A DNA stretch of 11,967 bases from an uncultured Saprospiraceae bacterium. GTDB lineage: Bacteria; Bacteroidota; Bacteroidia; Chitinophagales; Saprospiraceae. Under the pieces are notes generated by a model, which worked only from the letters and a program-made list of their open reading frames with translations, searched no databases and was not told where the DNA came from. The DNA lies in assembly GCA_937894165.1 (NCBI GenBank), contig CALCSX010000008.1, positions 1-11,967 on the forward strand, read 5' to 3'. Below, in pieces: positions 1 to 6,245 of the stretch. A program made the translations under genes and the position numbers. Each line of letters opens with the position of its first letter. The stretch's first letter is position 1.

Positions 1-49
1 AGATCGCTCACCCTATAGTGGATTGTCATGCCCGGCACACACGCATTTT

Positions 50-73
50 AGACGCACGGCCGTGCGTCTCTAC
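50..73 (-). repeat. REP-like hairpin, copy 1 (left of the RAYT gene)
   Basis: Positions 50-69 form a perfect 20-nt palindrome centred on GGCC. On the minus strand it is preceded directly by GTAG (73-70) plus AG. A GTAG foot next to a palindrome is the layout of classical REP sequences recognised by RAYT proteins. This copy is inverted relative to the copy at 730-753, so the two bracket the transposase gene head to head. Confidence 0.75.
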
Positions 74-150
74 GGGATTGGGGCTTTTCAGGTGCAATAT
101 GGTGCCGGATTTTGGGCTTGGTAGGGTTTTGGAACATTTTATAAATTGAC

Positions 151-708
151 TTATCGAAAAAATTTATCATTATTCCAATTTTGAGGATTGTTCTTTATGT
201 ATTCGATTTTAGAAATATATTCTTCTTTAGTTCTGATAATTCTATCATGATAATTAGGCTGAAAAAAATGATTTTCTCTATTAAATTTTGGAATTTTCAA
301 ATCATTAGCATCTATGAAATCATCAATTTTTGAGTTTACAGCCGATTTAAAACCAGCAATTAATGACGAAATTGATTTTGGTAATCTGATAAGTTTATTC
401 GTATTTTCTGACTCTGGAATATTTATTTGATCAAGGCTTTTATTTATAACAATAATAGCATGCATGTGATTAGGCATTATTACCCATTCATCCAATTCTA
501 ATTCTTTCCGGATTTGAAAAGTTTTAATCCATTCTTCTTTGACGATGTAACCAAAATCGGAATAAACCATTGAATTATTGATAATATTCCCCAAATGACA
601 GATTCGATTTTGACAAACCATAGTAATAAAGTAAAAACCATTTGCAGAATAATCATAGCCGCATTTGCGTGTAGATTCAATTCTAAATTGGTTTTTAAAT
701 TTTGCCAT
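151..708 (-). CDS. REP-associated tyrosine transposase (RAYT, Y1/HUH family)
   Basis: A single-strand-DNA transposase-like protein of the IS200/Y1 superfamily, 185 aa from the chosen start. Visible signatures are YFITMVCQNR (about residues 26-35), the HUH metal motif H81-M-H83 within MPNHMHAIIVI, and the likely nucleophile Tyr153 in FFQPNYHDRIIR, followed by the usual IKNNPQNW tail. Family members cleave and join REP hairpins; whether this copy is active is not known. The ATG at 708 was preferred over an upstream start at 741, because the extra 11 residues are not family-like and run back towards the REP hairpin at 730-753. No transposon ends of IS200 type or partner tnpB are seen. Flanking inverted hairpins with GTAG feet at 50-73 and 730-753 look like its cognate sites. 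The frame is intact and the catalytic residues are present. Confidence 0.88.
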   Translation of the reverse strand: MAKFKNQFRIESTRKCGYDYSANGFYFITMVCQNRICHLGNIINNSMVYSDFGYIVKEEWIKTFQIRKELELDEWVIMPNHMHAIIVINKSLDQINIPESENTNKLIRLPKSISSLIAGFKSAVNSKIDDFIDANDLKIPKFNRENHFFQPNYHDRIIRTKEEYISKIEYIKNNPQNWNNDKFFR

Positions 709-729
709 TTTAAATCTTTTTAGGAGAAC

Positions 730-753
730 GTAGAGGCGCACGGCCGTGCGTCT
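730..753 (+). repeat. REP-like hairpin, copy 2 (right of the RAYT gene)
   Basis: GTAG at 730-733 is followed by a 20-nt hairpin at 734-753 centred on GGCC, with a single G-T pair breaking perfect symmetry. It is opposite in orientation to copy 1 and the same as copy 3 at 2534. It sits just upstream of the RAYT start codon, so it may also lie in that gene's leader or promoter. Confidence 0.75.
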
Positions 754-880
754 AAATTGTGTTGAAAATAATAATTAAATTCACATAAGAATTGAATTGG
801 GAGGTAAAATCTAGAAATCTTAAAATCAAGCGAATCAAGGTTCAGACAATTTACCACAGAGGCGCAGAGGGCGCAGAGAG
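754..880 (+). repeat. Direct repeat block A, copy 1
   Basis: The sequence following REP copy 2 (TCTAAATTGTGTTGAAAAT, then GAATTGGGAGGTAAAATC, then TCAAGGTTCAGACA, then a CAGAGG-GCGCAGAGG iteration) recurs after REP copy 3 at 2558-2677 with scattered substitutions and small gaps. A more decayed partial copy lies at 1181-1249. The last 28 nt (853-880) are an iterated CGCAGAGG-type stutter repeat. No protein is supported here. Confidence 0.7.
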
Positions 881-901
881 GTATTTGGAGAGCGGTTCGG
901 G

Positions 902-1130
902 ATGCCTGCGGCATTTTTTGGCTCCCGCAGATCTCGCAAATTTTCGCAGAGTGCGGTTCGGATGCCGATGGCATTTTTGGTTGCTCACAGATTTCACGGA
1001 TTACACAGATTTGACACAAATGGGATGCCTGCGGTATTTTTTTTAGCCACGAATGCACAGATGGGGAATGCCTTCAGCATTGGTTGATTTCATCATGGAT
1101 TTCACGGATTAGGATATGCTTTCAGCATAT
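902..1130. repeat. Cluster of ATGCC-NNN-GGCAT mini-hairpins, left
   Basis: Five short palindromes share a 5-bp or longer stem and a 3-nt loop. They are at 902-914 (loop TGC), 962-974 (loop GAT), 1025-1037 (loop TGC, one G-T pair), 1068-1080 (loop TTC, one mismatch) and 1114-1130 (ATATGCT-TTC-AGCATAT, 7-bp stem). The first three are followed by runs of 5-8 T, so each resembles a miniature terminator. Between them lie iterated CACGGATT/ACACAGATT phrases (about 986-1019). No gene is supported in 742-1320; translated ORFs here simply read through the repeats. Confidence 0.75.
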
Positions 1131-1140
1131 TTGTTAGATT
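1046..1140 (+). repeat. 95-bp direct repeat, copy 1
   Basis: Matches 2316-2410 over 95 nt with one substitution (A at 1076, G at 2346). The substitution lies in the stem of a mini-hairpin, where the second copy has the better pairing. The similarity continues more weakly leftwards to about 949 and 2217. This is a recent duplication or recombination footprint. Confidence 0.85.
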
Positions 1141-1180
1141 TTGAAGATAAATCTTGTTCACAAATTTGAATGCATTGGAT

Positions 1181-1249
1181 ACTAAATCCAGAAATCCTAA
1201 AATCAAGTAAATCATGGTTCAGACAGCATACAGATAAGGCGCAAAGAGG
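1181..1249 (+). repeat. Direct repeat block A, decayed partial copy
   Basis: This stretch follows the pattern of the second half of block A: CCAGAAATCCTAAAATCAAG, then ATGGTTCAGACAG, then GGCGCAAAGAGG. It lacks the REP hairpin and the first part. Right after it, ATGCCGATAGT looks like a broken ATGCC-GAT-GGCAT hairpin. The rest of 1250-1320 shows nothing recognisable. Confidence 0.55.
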
Positions 1250-1320
1250 ATGCCGATAGTCTGTGTAGGGTTTCTTTAAGGGCAATTTGCAAAATTGAGC
1301 GGGCAGATTTCTGGAATATC

Positions 1321-1617
1321 TTATGGTTTTAATTTCATTGGATCTTGTCTGCTATCAAATATGGAGAGAATAAGGAGAGTATCATCATGAATTTCATAAA
1401 TAATAAGATAATCGCGCACAATTTTAATCCGAACGGTATTATCATCAGTTGGTTTTCCTAATGTTGGAAATTCTGCAATTAATTTTATAGCTTCTTTGAA
1501 TAATGTATTATGTTTACGGCTGTAAATATTGGATTTATTCTTCTCGATCCAAAACTCTAAAATTTGAATTCTATCTTTTTTGGCTCGAAGGGACCAAATT
1601 ATTCGTCTTTTAGCCAT
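1321..1617 (-). CDS. RelE/ParE-family toxin of a type II toxin-antitoxin pair
   Basis: A 98-aa basic protein with the RelE/ParE superfamily layout. An N-terminal RRIIWSLRAKKDRIQILEFW helix entry is followed by an FPTLGKPT turn (about 50-57), the VRDYLIIYEI strand (67-76), and a C-terminal strand ending IFDSRQDP (87-93), which resembles the end of ParE-like toxins. Such toxins act on the ribosome (RelE type) or on gyrase (ParE type). The C-terminal RQDP leans towards ParE, but the target cannot be decided from sequence. Its start lies 19 nt inside the antitoxin gene, so translation is probably coupled. The frame is intact, although the surrounding DNA is almost entirely repeats. Confidence 0.82.
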   Translation of the reverse strand: MAKRRIIWSLRAKKDRIQILEFWIEKNKSNIYSRKHNTLFKEAIKLIAEFPTLGKPTDDNTVRIKIVRDYLIIYEIHDDTLLILSIFDSRQDPMKLKP

Positions 1618-1835
1618 TCATCAATTTCTTTATTAACTTGTTCATTGGTGAAGACTTCGCCATTTTTGATTTGTTCACGTGCTTCTAGAATAGCATCTTT
1701 TTCATCGTTGTTAAGTTTATAAAGATCAATATCATTATCGTGATTAAGGAAATTATACATCTCTTCTAACAAATTTTTATTGTTAGAAAGATTAATTTCC
1801 ATGATTAGTTTCTTTCTAAGTTCAGCAGTTTCCAT
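1599..1835 (-). CDS. Antitoxin partner of the RelE/ParE toxin
   Basis: A 78-aa acidic, helical protein directly upstream of, and overlapping, the toxin. The N-terminal part (METAELRKKLIMEI...LLEEMYNFL) and the C-terminal EAREQIKNGEVFTNEQVNKEIDEWL segment (51-75) match the small antitoxins often paired with RelE/ParE toxins in Bacteroidetes. The C-terminal part would be expected to wrap the toxin. No DNA-binding fold can be named with confidence. A weak promoter candidate (TATCTTAG, minus strand 1860-1853, with TTG 15 nt upstream) lies just before the ATG; autoregulation is usual in such pairs but no operator is obvious here. Confidence 0.78.
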   Translation of the reverse strand: METAELRKKLIMEINLSNNKNLLEEMYNFLNHDNDIDLYKLNNDEKDAILEAREQIKNGEVFTNEQVNKEIDEWLKDE

Positions 1836-1911
1836 GACTAAAATATTTGTTGCTAAGATAACGAATTTTTGATTTCAATGTTTTATTTTCGGATGAATAG
1901 TACGGGTTTGG

Positions 1912-2400
1912 ATGCCTGCGGCATGGGAATCTCCCGCAGATATTGTGGATTTGTGAAGAAAGGGGTTTGGAGAGCGGTTCGGGATGCCTGCGGCATTTTT
2001 TGGTTGCTCACAGATTTCACGGATTACACAGATTTGACACAGATGGGGGAGGTCTTCGACCGTTCTAACGCTTCGCTCGTTCTAACTTCGGCTTCGCTCA
2101 GTTACCAGGGTTCTGGGTTGGGCAGTTTCTTGGGATTTGGGGAGGAATTTGGGATTTTGGCTTCGATTCGGATGCTTGCGGCATGGGAATCTCCCGCAGA
2201 TTTCGCAGATTTTCGCAGAGAGCGGTTCGGGATGCCTGCGGCATAGTTGGTGGCTCACAGATTACACGGATTACACAGATTTGGCACAGATGGGATGCCT
2301 ACGGCATTTTTTTTTGCCACGAATGCACAGATGGGGAATGCCTTCGGCATTGGTTGATTTCATCATGGATTTCACGGATTAGGATATGCTTTCAGCATAT
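1912..2400. repeat. Cluster of ATGCC-NNN-GGCAT mini-hairpins, right
   Basis: Seven members lie at 1912-1924, 1984-1996, 2172-2184 (one G-T pair), 2232-2244, 2295-2307 (loop TAC, followed by nine T), 2338-2350 (loop TTC, perfect) and 2384-2400 (7-bp stem, AGCAT arm paired to ATGCT). Phrases between them recur from the left cluster: GGAGAGCGGTTCGGG, CTCCCGCAGAT, and the CACGGATT/CACAGATT iterations at about 2009-2042 and 2257-2289. A separate GCTTCGCTCGTTCTAAC iteration is at about 2060-2100. I find no supportable gene between 1836 and 3014. Confidence 0.75.
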
Positions 2401-2410
2401 TTGTTAGATT
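2316..2410 (+). repeat. 95-bp direct repeat, copy 2
   Basis: The second copy of the near-identical 95-bp sequence at 1046-1140, exactly 1,270 nt downstream and in the same orientation. The toxin-antitoxin pair lies between the copies. Confidence 0.85.
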
Positions 2411-2423
2411 GTAAATGATCAAC

Positions 2424-2463
2424 TCTTTGTGCGCTTTGTGTCTTCCCTTTGTGTCTTTGTGGT
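2424..2463 (-). repeat. Iterated CACAAAG stutter repeat (inverted)
   Basis: Read on the minus strand this is TACCACAAAGACACAAAGG, then GACACAAAG, then CGCACAAAG. It has the same architecture as the ACC-rCAGAGG-CGCAGAGG iterations at 853-880 and 2652-2679, but with AAAG units and in the opposite orientation. Confidence 0.6.
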
Positions 2464-2533
2464 AAAGAAATTACACGGGTTCATTTAAACAATAAAACTA
2501 ATTTGCTTGAGGAATAATCTCATTAAATATAAG

Positions 2534-2557
2534 GTAGAGGCGCACGGCCGTGCATCT
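2534..2557 (+). repeat. REP-like hairpin, copy 3
   Basis: GTAG at 2534-2537 is followed by the hairpin at 2538-2557, which differs from copy 2 at one position in the right arm (A at 2554 for G at 750). It is a solitary copy 1.8 kb from the transposase, in the same orientation as copy 2. Confidence 0.72.
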
Positions 2558-2679
2558 AAATTGTGTTGAAAATTATAATAAAATTAAGGATTGAATTGGG
2601 AGGTAAAATCTAGAAATCCTGAAATCAAGACAATCAAGGTTCAGACAGTATACCGCAGAGGCGCAGAGGGCGCAGAGGG
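2558..2679 (+). repeat. Direct repeat block A, copy 2, with stutter repeat
   Basis: Follows REP copy 3 exactly as block A copy 1 follows REP copy 2, including GAATTGGGAGGTAAAATC and TCAAGGTTCAGACAG. It ends in the CAGAGG iteration (2652-2679), then a mini-hairpin at 2681-2693 (loop TAC, followed by T-run) and a GCCACGAATGCACGAAT stretch. REP plus block A therefore forms a direct repeat pair of about 145 nt flanking the toxin-antitoxin region. Confidence 0.7.
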
Positions 2680-2800
2680 GATGCCTACGGCATTTTTTTT
2701 AGCCACGAATGCACGAATAGCTGATCGTTGGTTTTTGCGTGCATTGTGCCTTCAGCATATCCTTCTTTATAACTTATTGTATTAGTGTTGTTGTAAAACC

Positions 2801-2862
2801 ATTAAGAAATTAAGGTTTTTAAGAGTTGGAAGCCCTTAATGAAAACCTTAATGTCCCTTCAT
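2801..2862. repeat. Inverted repeat and inverted TTAAGG-type repeat
   Basis: ATTAAGGTTTT at 2809-2819 pairs perfectly with AAAACCTTAAT at 2842-2852 (11 bp, 22-nt spacer). The right half read on the minus strand resembles the GGGCATTAAGGGATTTCATT repeat found three times at 6246-6813. The rest of 2863-3014 shows nothing recognisable. Confidence 0.55.
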
Positions 2863-3014
2863 TCCTTAATGTTTCGTCTCTTCACGGATTTAGAAACTTG
2901 CGTAATAATAGGAATTCTTGTCCTGTGATTCGGCTTTTTTAGGCTTTTAGGTGTTAGAAGAGTGGGTTTGAATCGGAAATTTTATCGGAATAGAAAGAAA
3001 ATAACAGAATTTTG

Positions 3015-3788
3015 ATGGAAAGAATATTAAAAGAGCTCTGTACCGAAGTAGGCGCATACATGGAGGGAGAAATCATGAAGGAGAAGGAGATCATCAGCAA
3101 GGAATTGAACAGTCTCGTCTCTTATGTCGATCGCAATGCCGAGAAGATGTTGATCGAAAAACTTTCAAAAATACTGCCGGAAGCGAGTTTCTTGGCGGAA
3201 GAGCAGACAAAGAAGGTAATAGAAAACAGCGCTTTGGAATGGATTATCGACCCGCTTGATGGCACTACGAATTATCTACACAGGGTGCCGGCATATGCTA
3301 TTTCAATAGGTTTGCGCGATGGCGATGAGATCGTGGTGGGGGCGGTTTATAATATTCCAATGAAGAGATTTTACTATGCGGAGAAGGGTCGGGGCGCGAC
3401 GGTGAATGGGGAGAAAATTTTCTCCAATTTCGAGACTTCCCTCAGTGATTCTCTTGTGGCGACGGGTTTTCCCTACACTGATTTCGCTACGAAAGCGCAA
3501 TATTTGGCAGTTTTCGAACAGTTTTTGACCCGATGTCGCGGGATTCGCAGGCTAGGCTCTGCAGCGATAGATCTGGCGATGACAGCGGAGGGGGTTTTTG
3601 GCGGATTCTTCGAGTGGGGACTCAATCCCTGGGATGTGGCGGGAGGTGCGTTGATAGCACAGGAATGCGGCTGCAAAGTGACCGATTTTTTAGGAAATGA
3701 CAATTGGCTTCATGGCGGACAAATCCTGGTGGCGCCGGAGCGAATTCACGAGGAAATGCTGCGTTTGTTTGACGTTTGGCATTCTTAA
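3015..3788 (+). CDS. suhB: Inositol monophosphatase family protein
   Basis: A cytoplasmic Mg-dependent, Li-sensitive-type phosphomonoesterase family protein, 257 aa, full family length. Family hallmarks are in order: LVSYVDRNAE (34-43), the metal-binding E62-E63 in FLAEEQ, motif A DPLDGTTNY (79-87, with D79 and D82 as metal ligands), and motif B WDVAGG (206-211, D207). The reaction is hydrolysis of myo-inositol-1-phosphate or a related sugar or nucleotide phosphate. Bacterial members vary in substrate, so the exact one is inferred only by family. The ATG at 3015 was preferred over the TTG codon just before it (3012). The gene is visibly more GC-rich than the repeat DNA before it and the barrel genes after it. 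It appears monocistronic, since both flanks are long and non-coding. Confidence 0.9.
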   Translation: MERILKELCTEVGAYMEGEIMKEKEIISKELNSLVSYVDRNAEKMLIEKLSKILPEASFLAEEQTKKVIENSALEWIIDPLDGTTNYLHRVPAYAISIGLRDGDEIVVGAVYNIPMKRFYYAEKGRGATVNGEKIFSNFETSLSDSLVATGFPYTDFATKAQYLAVFEQFLTRCRGIRRLGSAAIDLAMTAEGVFGGFFEWGLNPWDVAGGALIAQECGCKVTDFLGNDNWLHGGQILVAPERIHEEMLRLFDVWHS

Positions 3789-3799
3789 GGAGGTGGGTT

Positions 3800-3943
3800 G
3801 GGCATCACCCTGCCTCGACCTGAAGCGGTTGTACTATTGAATCTATTTTTTTTGAGGTCGGTCAGGGTCGGGTCATCCGCTTTACTCCCTTCGATTCCAT
3901 TGCATTTCATCGACGGTCGTGCTCGCTTCTACCCCTGATGCGG
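3800..3943. repeat. Structured intergenic element with short terminal inverted repeats
   Basis: Begins GGGCATCACCC and ends CCCTGATGCGGG; GCATCA (3802-3807) pairs with TGATGC (3936-3941). Inside are ACCCTG (3807-3812) with CAGGGT (3863-3868), and AAGCGG (3823-3828) with CCGCTT (3877-3882). The last two pairings cross each other and so are alternatives or a pseudoknot. An eight-T run at 3846-3853 could end suhB transcription. From memory the layout resembles dispersed elements found behind genes in Bacteroidetes, with ends of GGGCGTT type. That resemblance is recollection, not a search result. Confidence 0.45.
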
Positions 3944-3998
3944 GTTAGAGATAGAAGAAACGTGTAGCTGGTGGACATTAAATTTATTCTCTTCCATT

Positions 3999-4039
3999 GT
4001 CTGAATCACGGATTAAGGGGATTAAATGATTCCGCGGAT
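3999..4039 (+). repeat. CACGGATTAAG stutter-repeat fragment
   Basis: GTCTGAATCACGGATTAAGG, then GGATTAAATGATTCCGCGGAT, iterates GGATT-type units about every 10-12 nt, like the CACGGATT phrases of the left region. Nothing else is recognisable in 4040-4239 apart from the leader of the next gene. Confidence 0.45.
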
Positions 4040-4239
4040 GCTCGGGCAACTTAATAGTTCATATAGCGTCCAAGGACACTCTCGAATGAATTCTATAGCC
4101 TAAGCAAATTAAGCTTTTTCACATTCAAGGCAACATGAGTAATAATTCTAACGTATTGCCTTTATGATTTAAACTTTTAAAGTTGAAAGCATTAATAATA
4201 GAGGAATCAGATATTTTTTTCTCCCAAAATTTACTTTTT

Positions 4240-4884
4240 ATGATGAGAATTTTACTTTTAATTCTAGTAGGAGTAGGATTTATAACAGGGAAAAGTGCTG
4301 CACAAATAACTATTCACCCTGAAGTTGGATTTAGTAAGAATCCCATAATACCCCAAGCTTCGGATTTTGTATATTATATAAAAATACCCCGCAAAATAGA
4401 TTTCATATTTGGTCTTTCTACACAAATGCCAATTCGAGAAAATTTATTTTTCAAGAATAGGATTTCCTACAGTAATAGGTCAGATATTATGTTGTATGGC
4501 AGTGCGTTTGTTACCACACTTGAAGATTTTAAACAAAATCACTTGAATATTGAGTTATCACTCAATTACACGATGAGTAAATATTTTGAATTTGGTTTAG
4601 GCCCATCATTAATACGTCAGTTTACTCAAAATAGGTTTAGAGGTTTACGTTCCGGTTACCCTGAAAATACAGATTATTTTTGGGATCACTTGTATATAGA
4701 TAATAATTTTATATTTGGGTTAAATACAGGGTTTTCTTTTGTACTTGGTAAATTAAGAATGCATATATATTATGTGAGATTATTTAGAGAGAATAAATTT
4801 CCTGATTTTAAATTAAGTAATAACCGATTCGATTTAACGGTCTCCTATCATTTACTGGGGGGAAATCAAGGAAAAACAAGATGA
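4240..4884 (+). CDS. Predicted secreted outer-membrane beta-barrel protein, paralogue 1
   Basis: I do not recognise a named family. The protein is 214 aa from the ATG at 4240. It begins with a signal peptide (MMRILLLILVGVGFITGKSAA, cleavage likely before Q22), and the mature start QITIHPEVG is shared with the next protein. The rest is alternating-residue strand stretches typical of small eight-stranded barrels, such as IDFIFGLSTQMP, LNIELSLNY, YFEFGLGPSLI, FIFGLNTGFSFVL and MHIYYVRLFR, with a last strand NRFDLTVSYHLLGG. The TTG-initiated version (4183) adds 19 residues ahead of the signal peptide and is less likely. The DNA is clearly AT-richer than suhB. The stop overlaps the next start by ATGA, so the two are probably coupled. 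The function is unknown; porin-like or surface-structural roles are guesses. Confidence 0.75.
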   Translation: MMRILLLILVGVGFITGKSAAQITIHPEVGFSKNPIIPQASDFVYYIKIPRKIDFIFGLSTQMPIRENLFFKNRISYSNRSDIMLYGSAFVTTLEDFKQNHLNIELSLNYTMSKYFEFGLGPSLIRQFTQNRFRGLRSGYPENTDYFWDHLYIDNNFIFGLNTGFSFVLGKLRMHIYYVRLFRENKFPDFKLSNNRFDLTVSYHLLGGNQGKTR

Positions 4885-5516
4885 AGAAGACGATTTTCCT
4901 TTTCATGACACTATTCTGCCTATTTTCCGAAAGGGGGAAGGCCCAGATCACTCTTCATCCGGAGGCGGGAGTTAGCTTTTTACCATTTAAGTCATCCAAT
5001 GGTATTGTGGGAAATAATAAAATTAACAGAATAGATTTACTTTTCGGCATTTCCGCAGAACTGCCTTTTAATAAAGATTGGTTTCTAAAGACTCGATTTA
5101 GTTTCACCGATAGAAAGAATATTGAATTATCATACTCGTCTTATTTTATTGCATTTTATGAAATGTATAATCATAGTGATCTAAATATAGATCTGACCTT
5201 AAAAAAGAAAATATTTGGAGCCATCGATCTTGGAGCAGGCCCTTCTATAATAAAAACCTTTGAAAAGCTAAATTCTCACCATTACTGGTATAATGGTGAT
5301 GTGAATTATTATTATAAAAATTTCGGAAATATTTATTTTGCACTCAATTTTGGAGCATCTTGGGTATTAAAAAGGTTCAAGATTAATTTCTCCTATGTAA
5401 GATTATTCAGAAATAATGATTTTATTCGCTACTATTCTGGAAATCAAAGAGTGACCGGCAAAAATAGATTTGACCTCACCGTCTCCTATCATCTATTGGG
5501 AGGAAAAAAGAGATAA
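4881..5516 (+). CDS. Predicted secreted outer-membrane beta-barrel protein, paralogue 2
   Basis: A 211-aa paralogue of the preceding protein. The signal peptide is MKKTIFLFMTLFCLFSERGKA with Q22 as likely mature N-terminus, and C13 lacks a lipobox context. Matching blocks are QITLHPEAG, IDLLFGISAELPF, LNIDLTLKK, IDLGAGPSIIKTF, YFALNFGASWVL, FSYVRLFRNNDF and the final KNRFDLTVSYHLLGG. Both end in nearly the same C-terminal strand, which in outer-membrane proteins carries the assembly signal. The central loop, rich in Tyr/His (HHYWYNGDVNYYYKNF), is the main divergent part and could be surface-exposed. It arose most simply by tandem duplication. It is followed by a 79-nt gap before a convergent gene, without a strong terminator (a weak TCTCC/GGAGA stem at 5553-5572). 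Confidence 0.77.
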   Translation: MKKTIFLFMTLFCLFSERGKAQITLHPEAGVSFLPFKSSNGIVGNNKINRIDLLFGISAELPFNKDWFLKTRFSFTDRKNIELSYSSYFIAFYEMYNHSDLNIDLTLKKKIFGAIDLGAGPSIIKTFEKLNSHHYWYNGDVNYYYKNFGNIYFALNFGASWVLKRFKINFSYVRLFRNNDFIRYYSGNQRVTGKNRFDLTVSYHLLGGKKR

Positions 5517-5595
5517 AAGAAAATGATTCTTTACGGCGAATATCCCCTTTAATCTCCGCATTTTTAAGGAGAATTAGCCAAATTATATGATTCGG

Positions 5596-6129
5596 TTAAA
5601 TTAGAGACCTTCTAGCCTCAATTATATACCAATTATGAGGTGTATCATCAAGAACAAATACACCGCTGTATTCCATCCCAATATTATGAAGAATATTGTT
5701 TGAAGCTGCATTTTCGACATGCGCGAAGGCGTAGATTTTCTCTAATTTCATTTTGTCAAAGCCGTATTCCAATGCTGCCACCGCACTCTCCCGCGCTATT
5801 CCCTTGCCCCAGAATCTCCTTAAAAGTCTGTAGCCTACATCGTGAAAATGAGTAATATTATTGATCGGTTCTTTGATATATTTCAAACCTGCCCATCCCG
5901 CAAATTCCCCCGTTTCCTTGTCGATGACAGCCCAGCGACCGATGCCGTTTTCCTCGTATTGTTGACGGATATTGTTGATCATCGAGACGCATTCCTCCCG
6001 CGTTTTCAATGGTTGATTTCCGAGATATTTATGGACTTCCGGATCAGTATCCAGTTCAAAAAAACCTTCTATATCGTCTTCTACTATTTCCCGTAGGAGG
6101 AGTCTGGAGGTTTCGGCGTATATTTTCAT
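5596..6129 (-). CDS. GNAT N-acetyltransferase, RimJ/RimL type
   Basis: A 177-aa cytoplasmic acetyl-CoA-dependent N-acetyltransferase. It begins with the family opening TSRLLLREIVEDDIEGFFEL (7-26). The acetyl-CoA pyrophosphate loop is RRFWGKGIA (104-112), and the distal motif ENAASNNILHNIGM (139-152) includes the conserved Asn-x-x-Ser and helix seen in RimJ/RimL-like enzymes. Possible substrates are a ribosomal-protein N-terminus, an aminoglycoside or polyamine-like small molecule, or another amine; sequence does not choose. The gene stands alone, convergent with the barrel pair, and is preceded by an AT-rich non-coding stretch with no convincing promoter element. The start ATG is supported by the canonical N-terminus. 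Confidence 0.88.
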   Translation of the reverse strand: MKIYAETSRLLLREIVEDDIEGFFELDTDPEVHKYLGNQPLKTREECVSMINNIRQQYEENGIGRWAVIDKETGEFAGWAGLKYIKEPINNITHFHDVGYRLLRRFWGKGIARESAVAALEYGFDKMKLEKIYAFAHVENAASNNILHNIGMEYSGVFVLDDTPHNWYIIEARRSLI

Positions 6130-6245
6130 GGATTCTCGAATTTCGATAATTTTTAAAGTTTAATCCTCCCGATTTTCTTCTTGAAAATTAAAAGTAAATC
6201 AAAATACAAAATTCTTTTAAGCTTCGAGTCACGAAAAATTCAATT

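Noticed and set aside
720..1087. Open frames on both strands (84-112 codons) over the repeat cluster
   Set aside because: They translate the mini-hairpins and stutter repeats, with Cys/Arg-rich or repeated peptide strings, no start signals and no conserved domain; the same phrases recur in unrelated frames elsewhere.
1869..2407. Open frames of 74-125 codons with recurring FTDYTDLTQMG peptides
   Set aside because: The peptide is the translated CACGGATT/CACAGATT stutter repeat and appears in more than one frame; a repeat artefact, not a protein.
902..2693. CRISPR array
   Set aside because: Repeats are too short (13-17 nt), unevenly spaced, and what lies between them is itself repeated; no leader or cas genes.
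3012..3014. TTG as suhB start
   Set aside because: An ATG follows immediately and gives the normal N-terminus.
4183..4239. TTG-initiated extension of barrel paralogue 1
   Set aside because: It would place 19 residues ahead of a clean signal peptide; the paralogue starts directly at its signal peptide.
5553..5572. Possible terminator between barrel paralogue 2 and the acetyltransferase
   Set aside because: Only a 5-bp stem (TCTCC/GGAGA) with no T-run after it; too weak to list.
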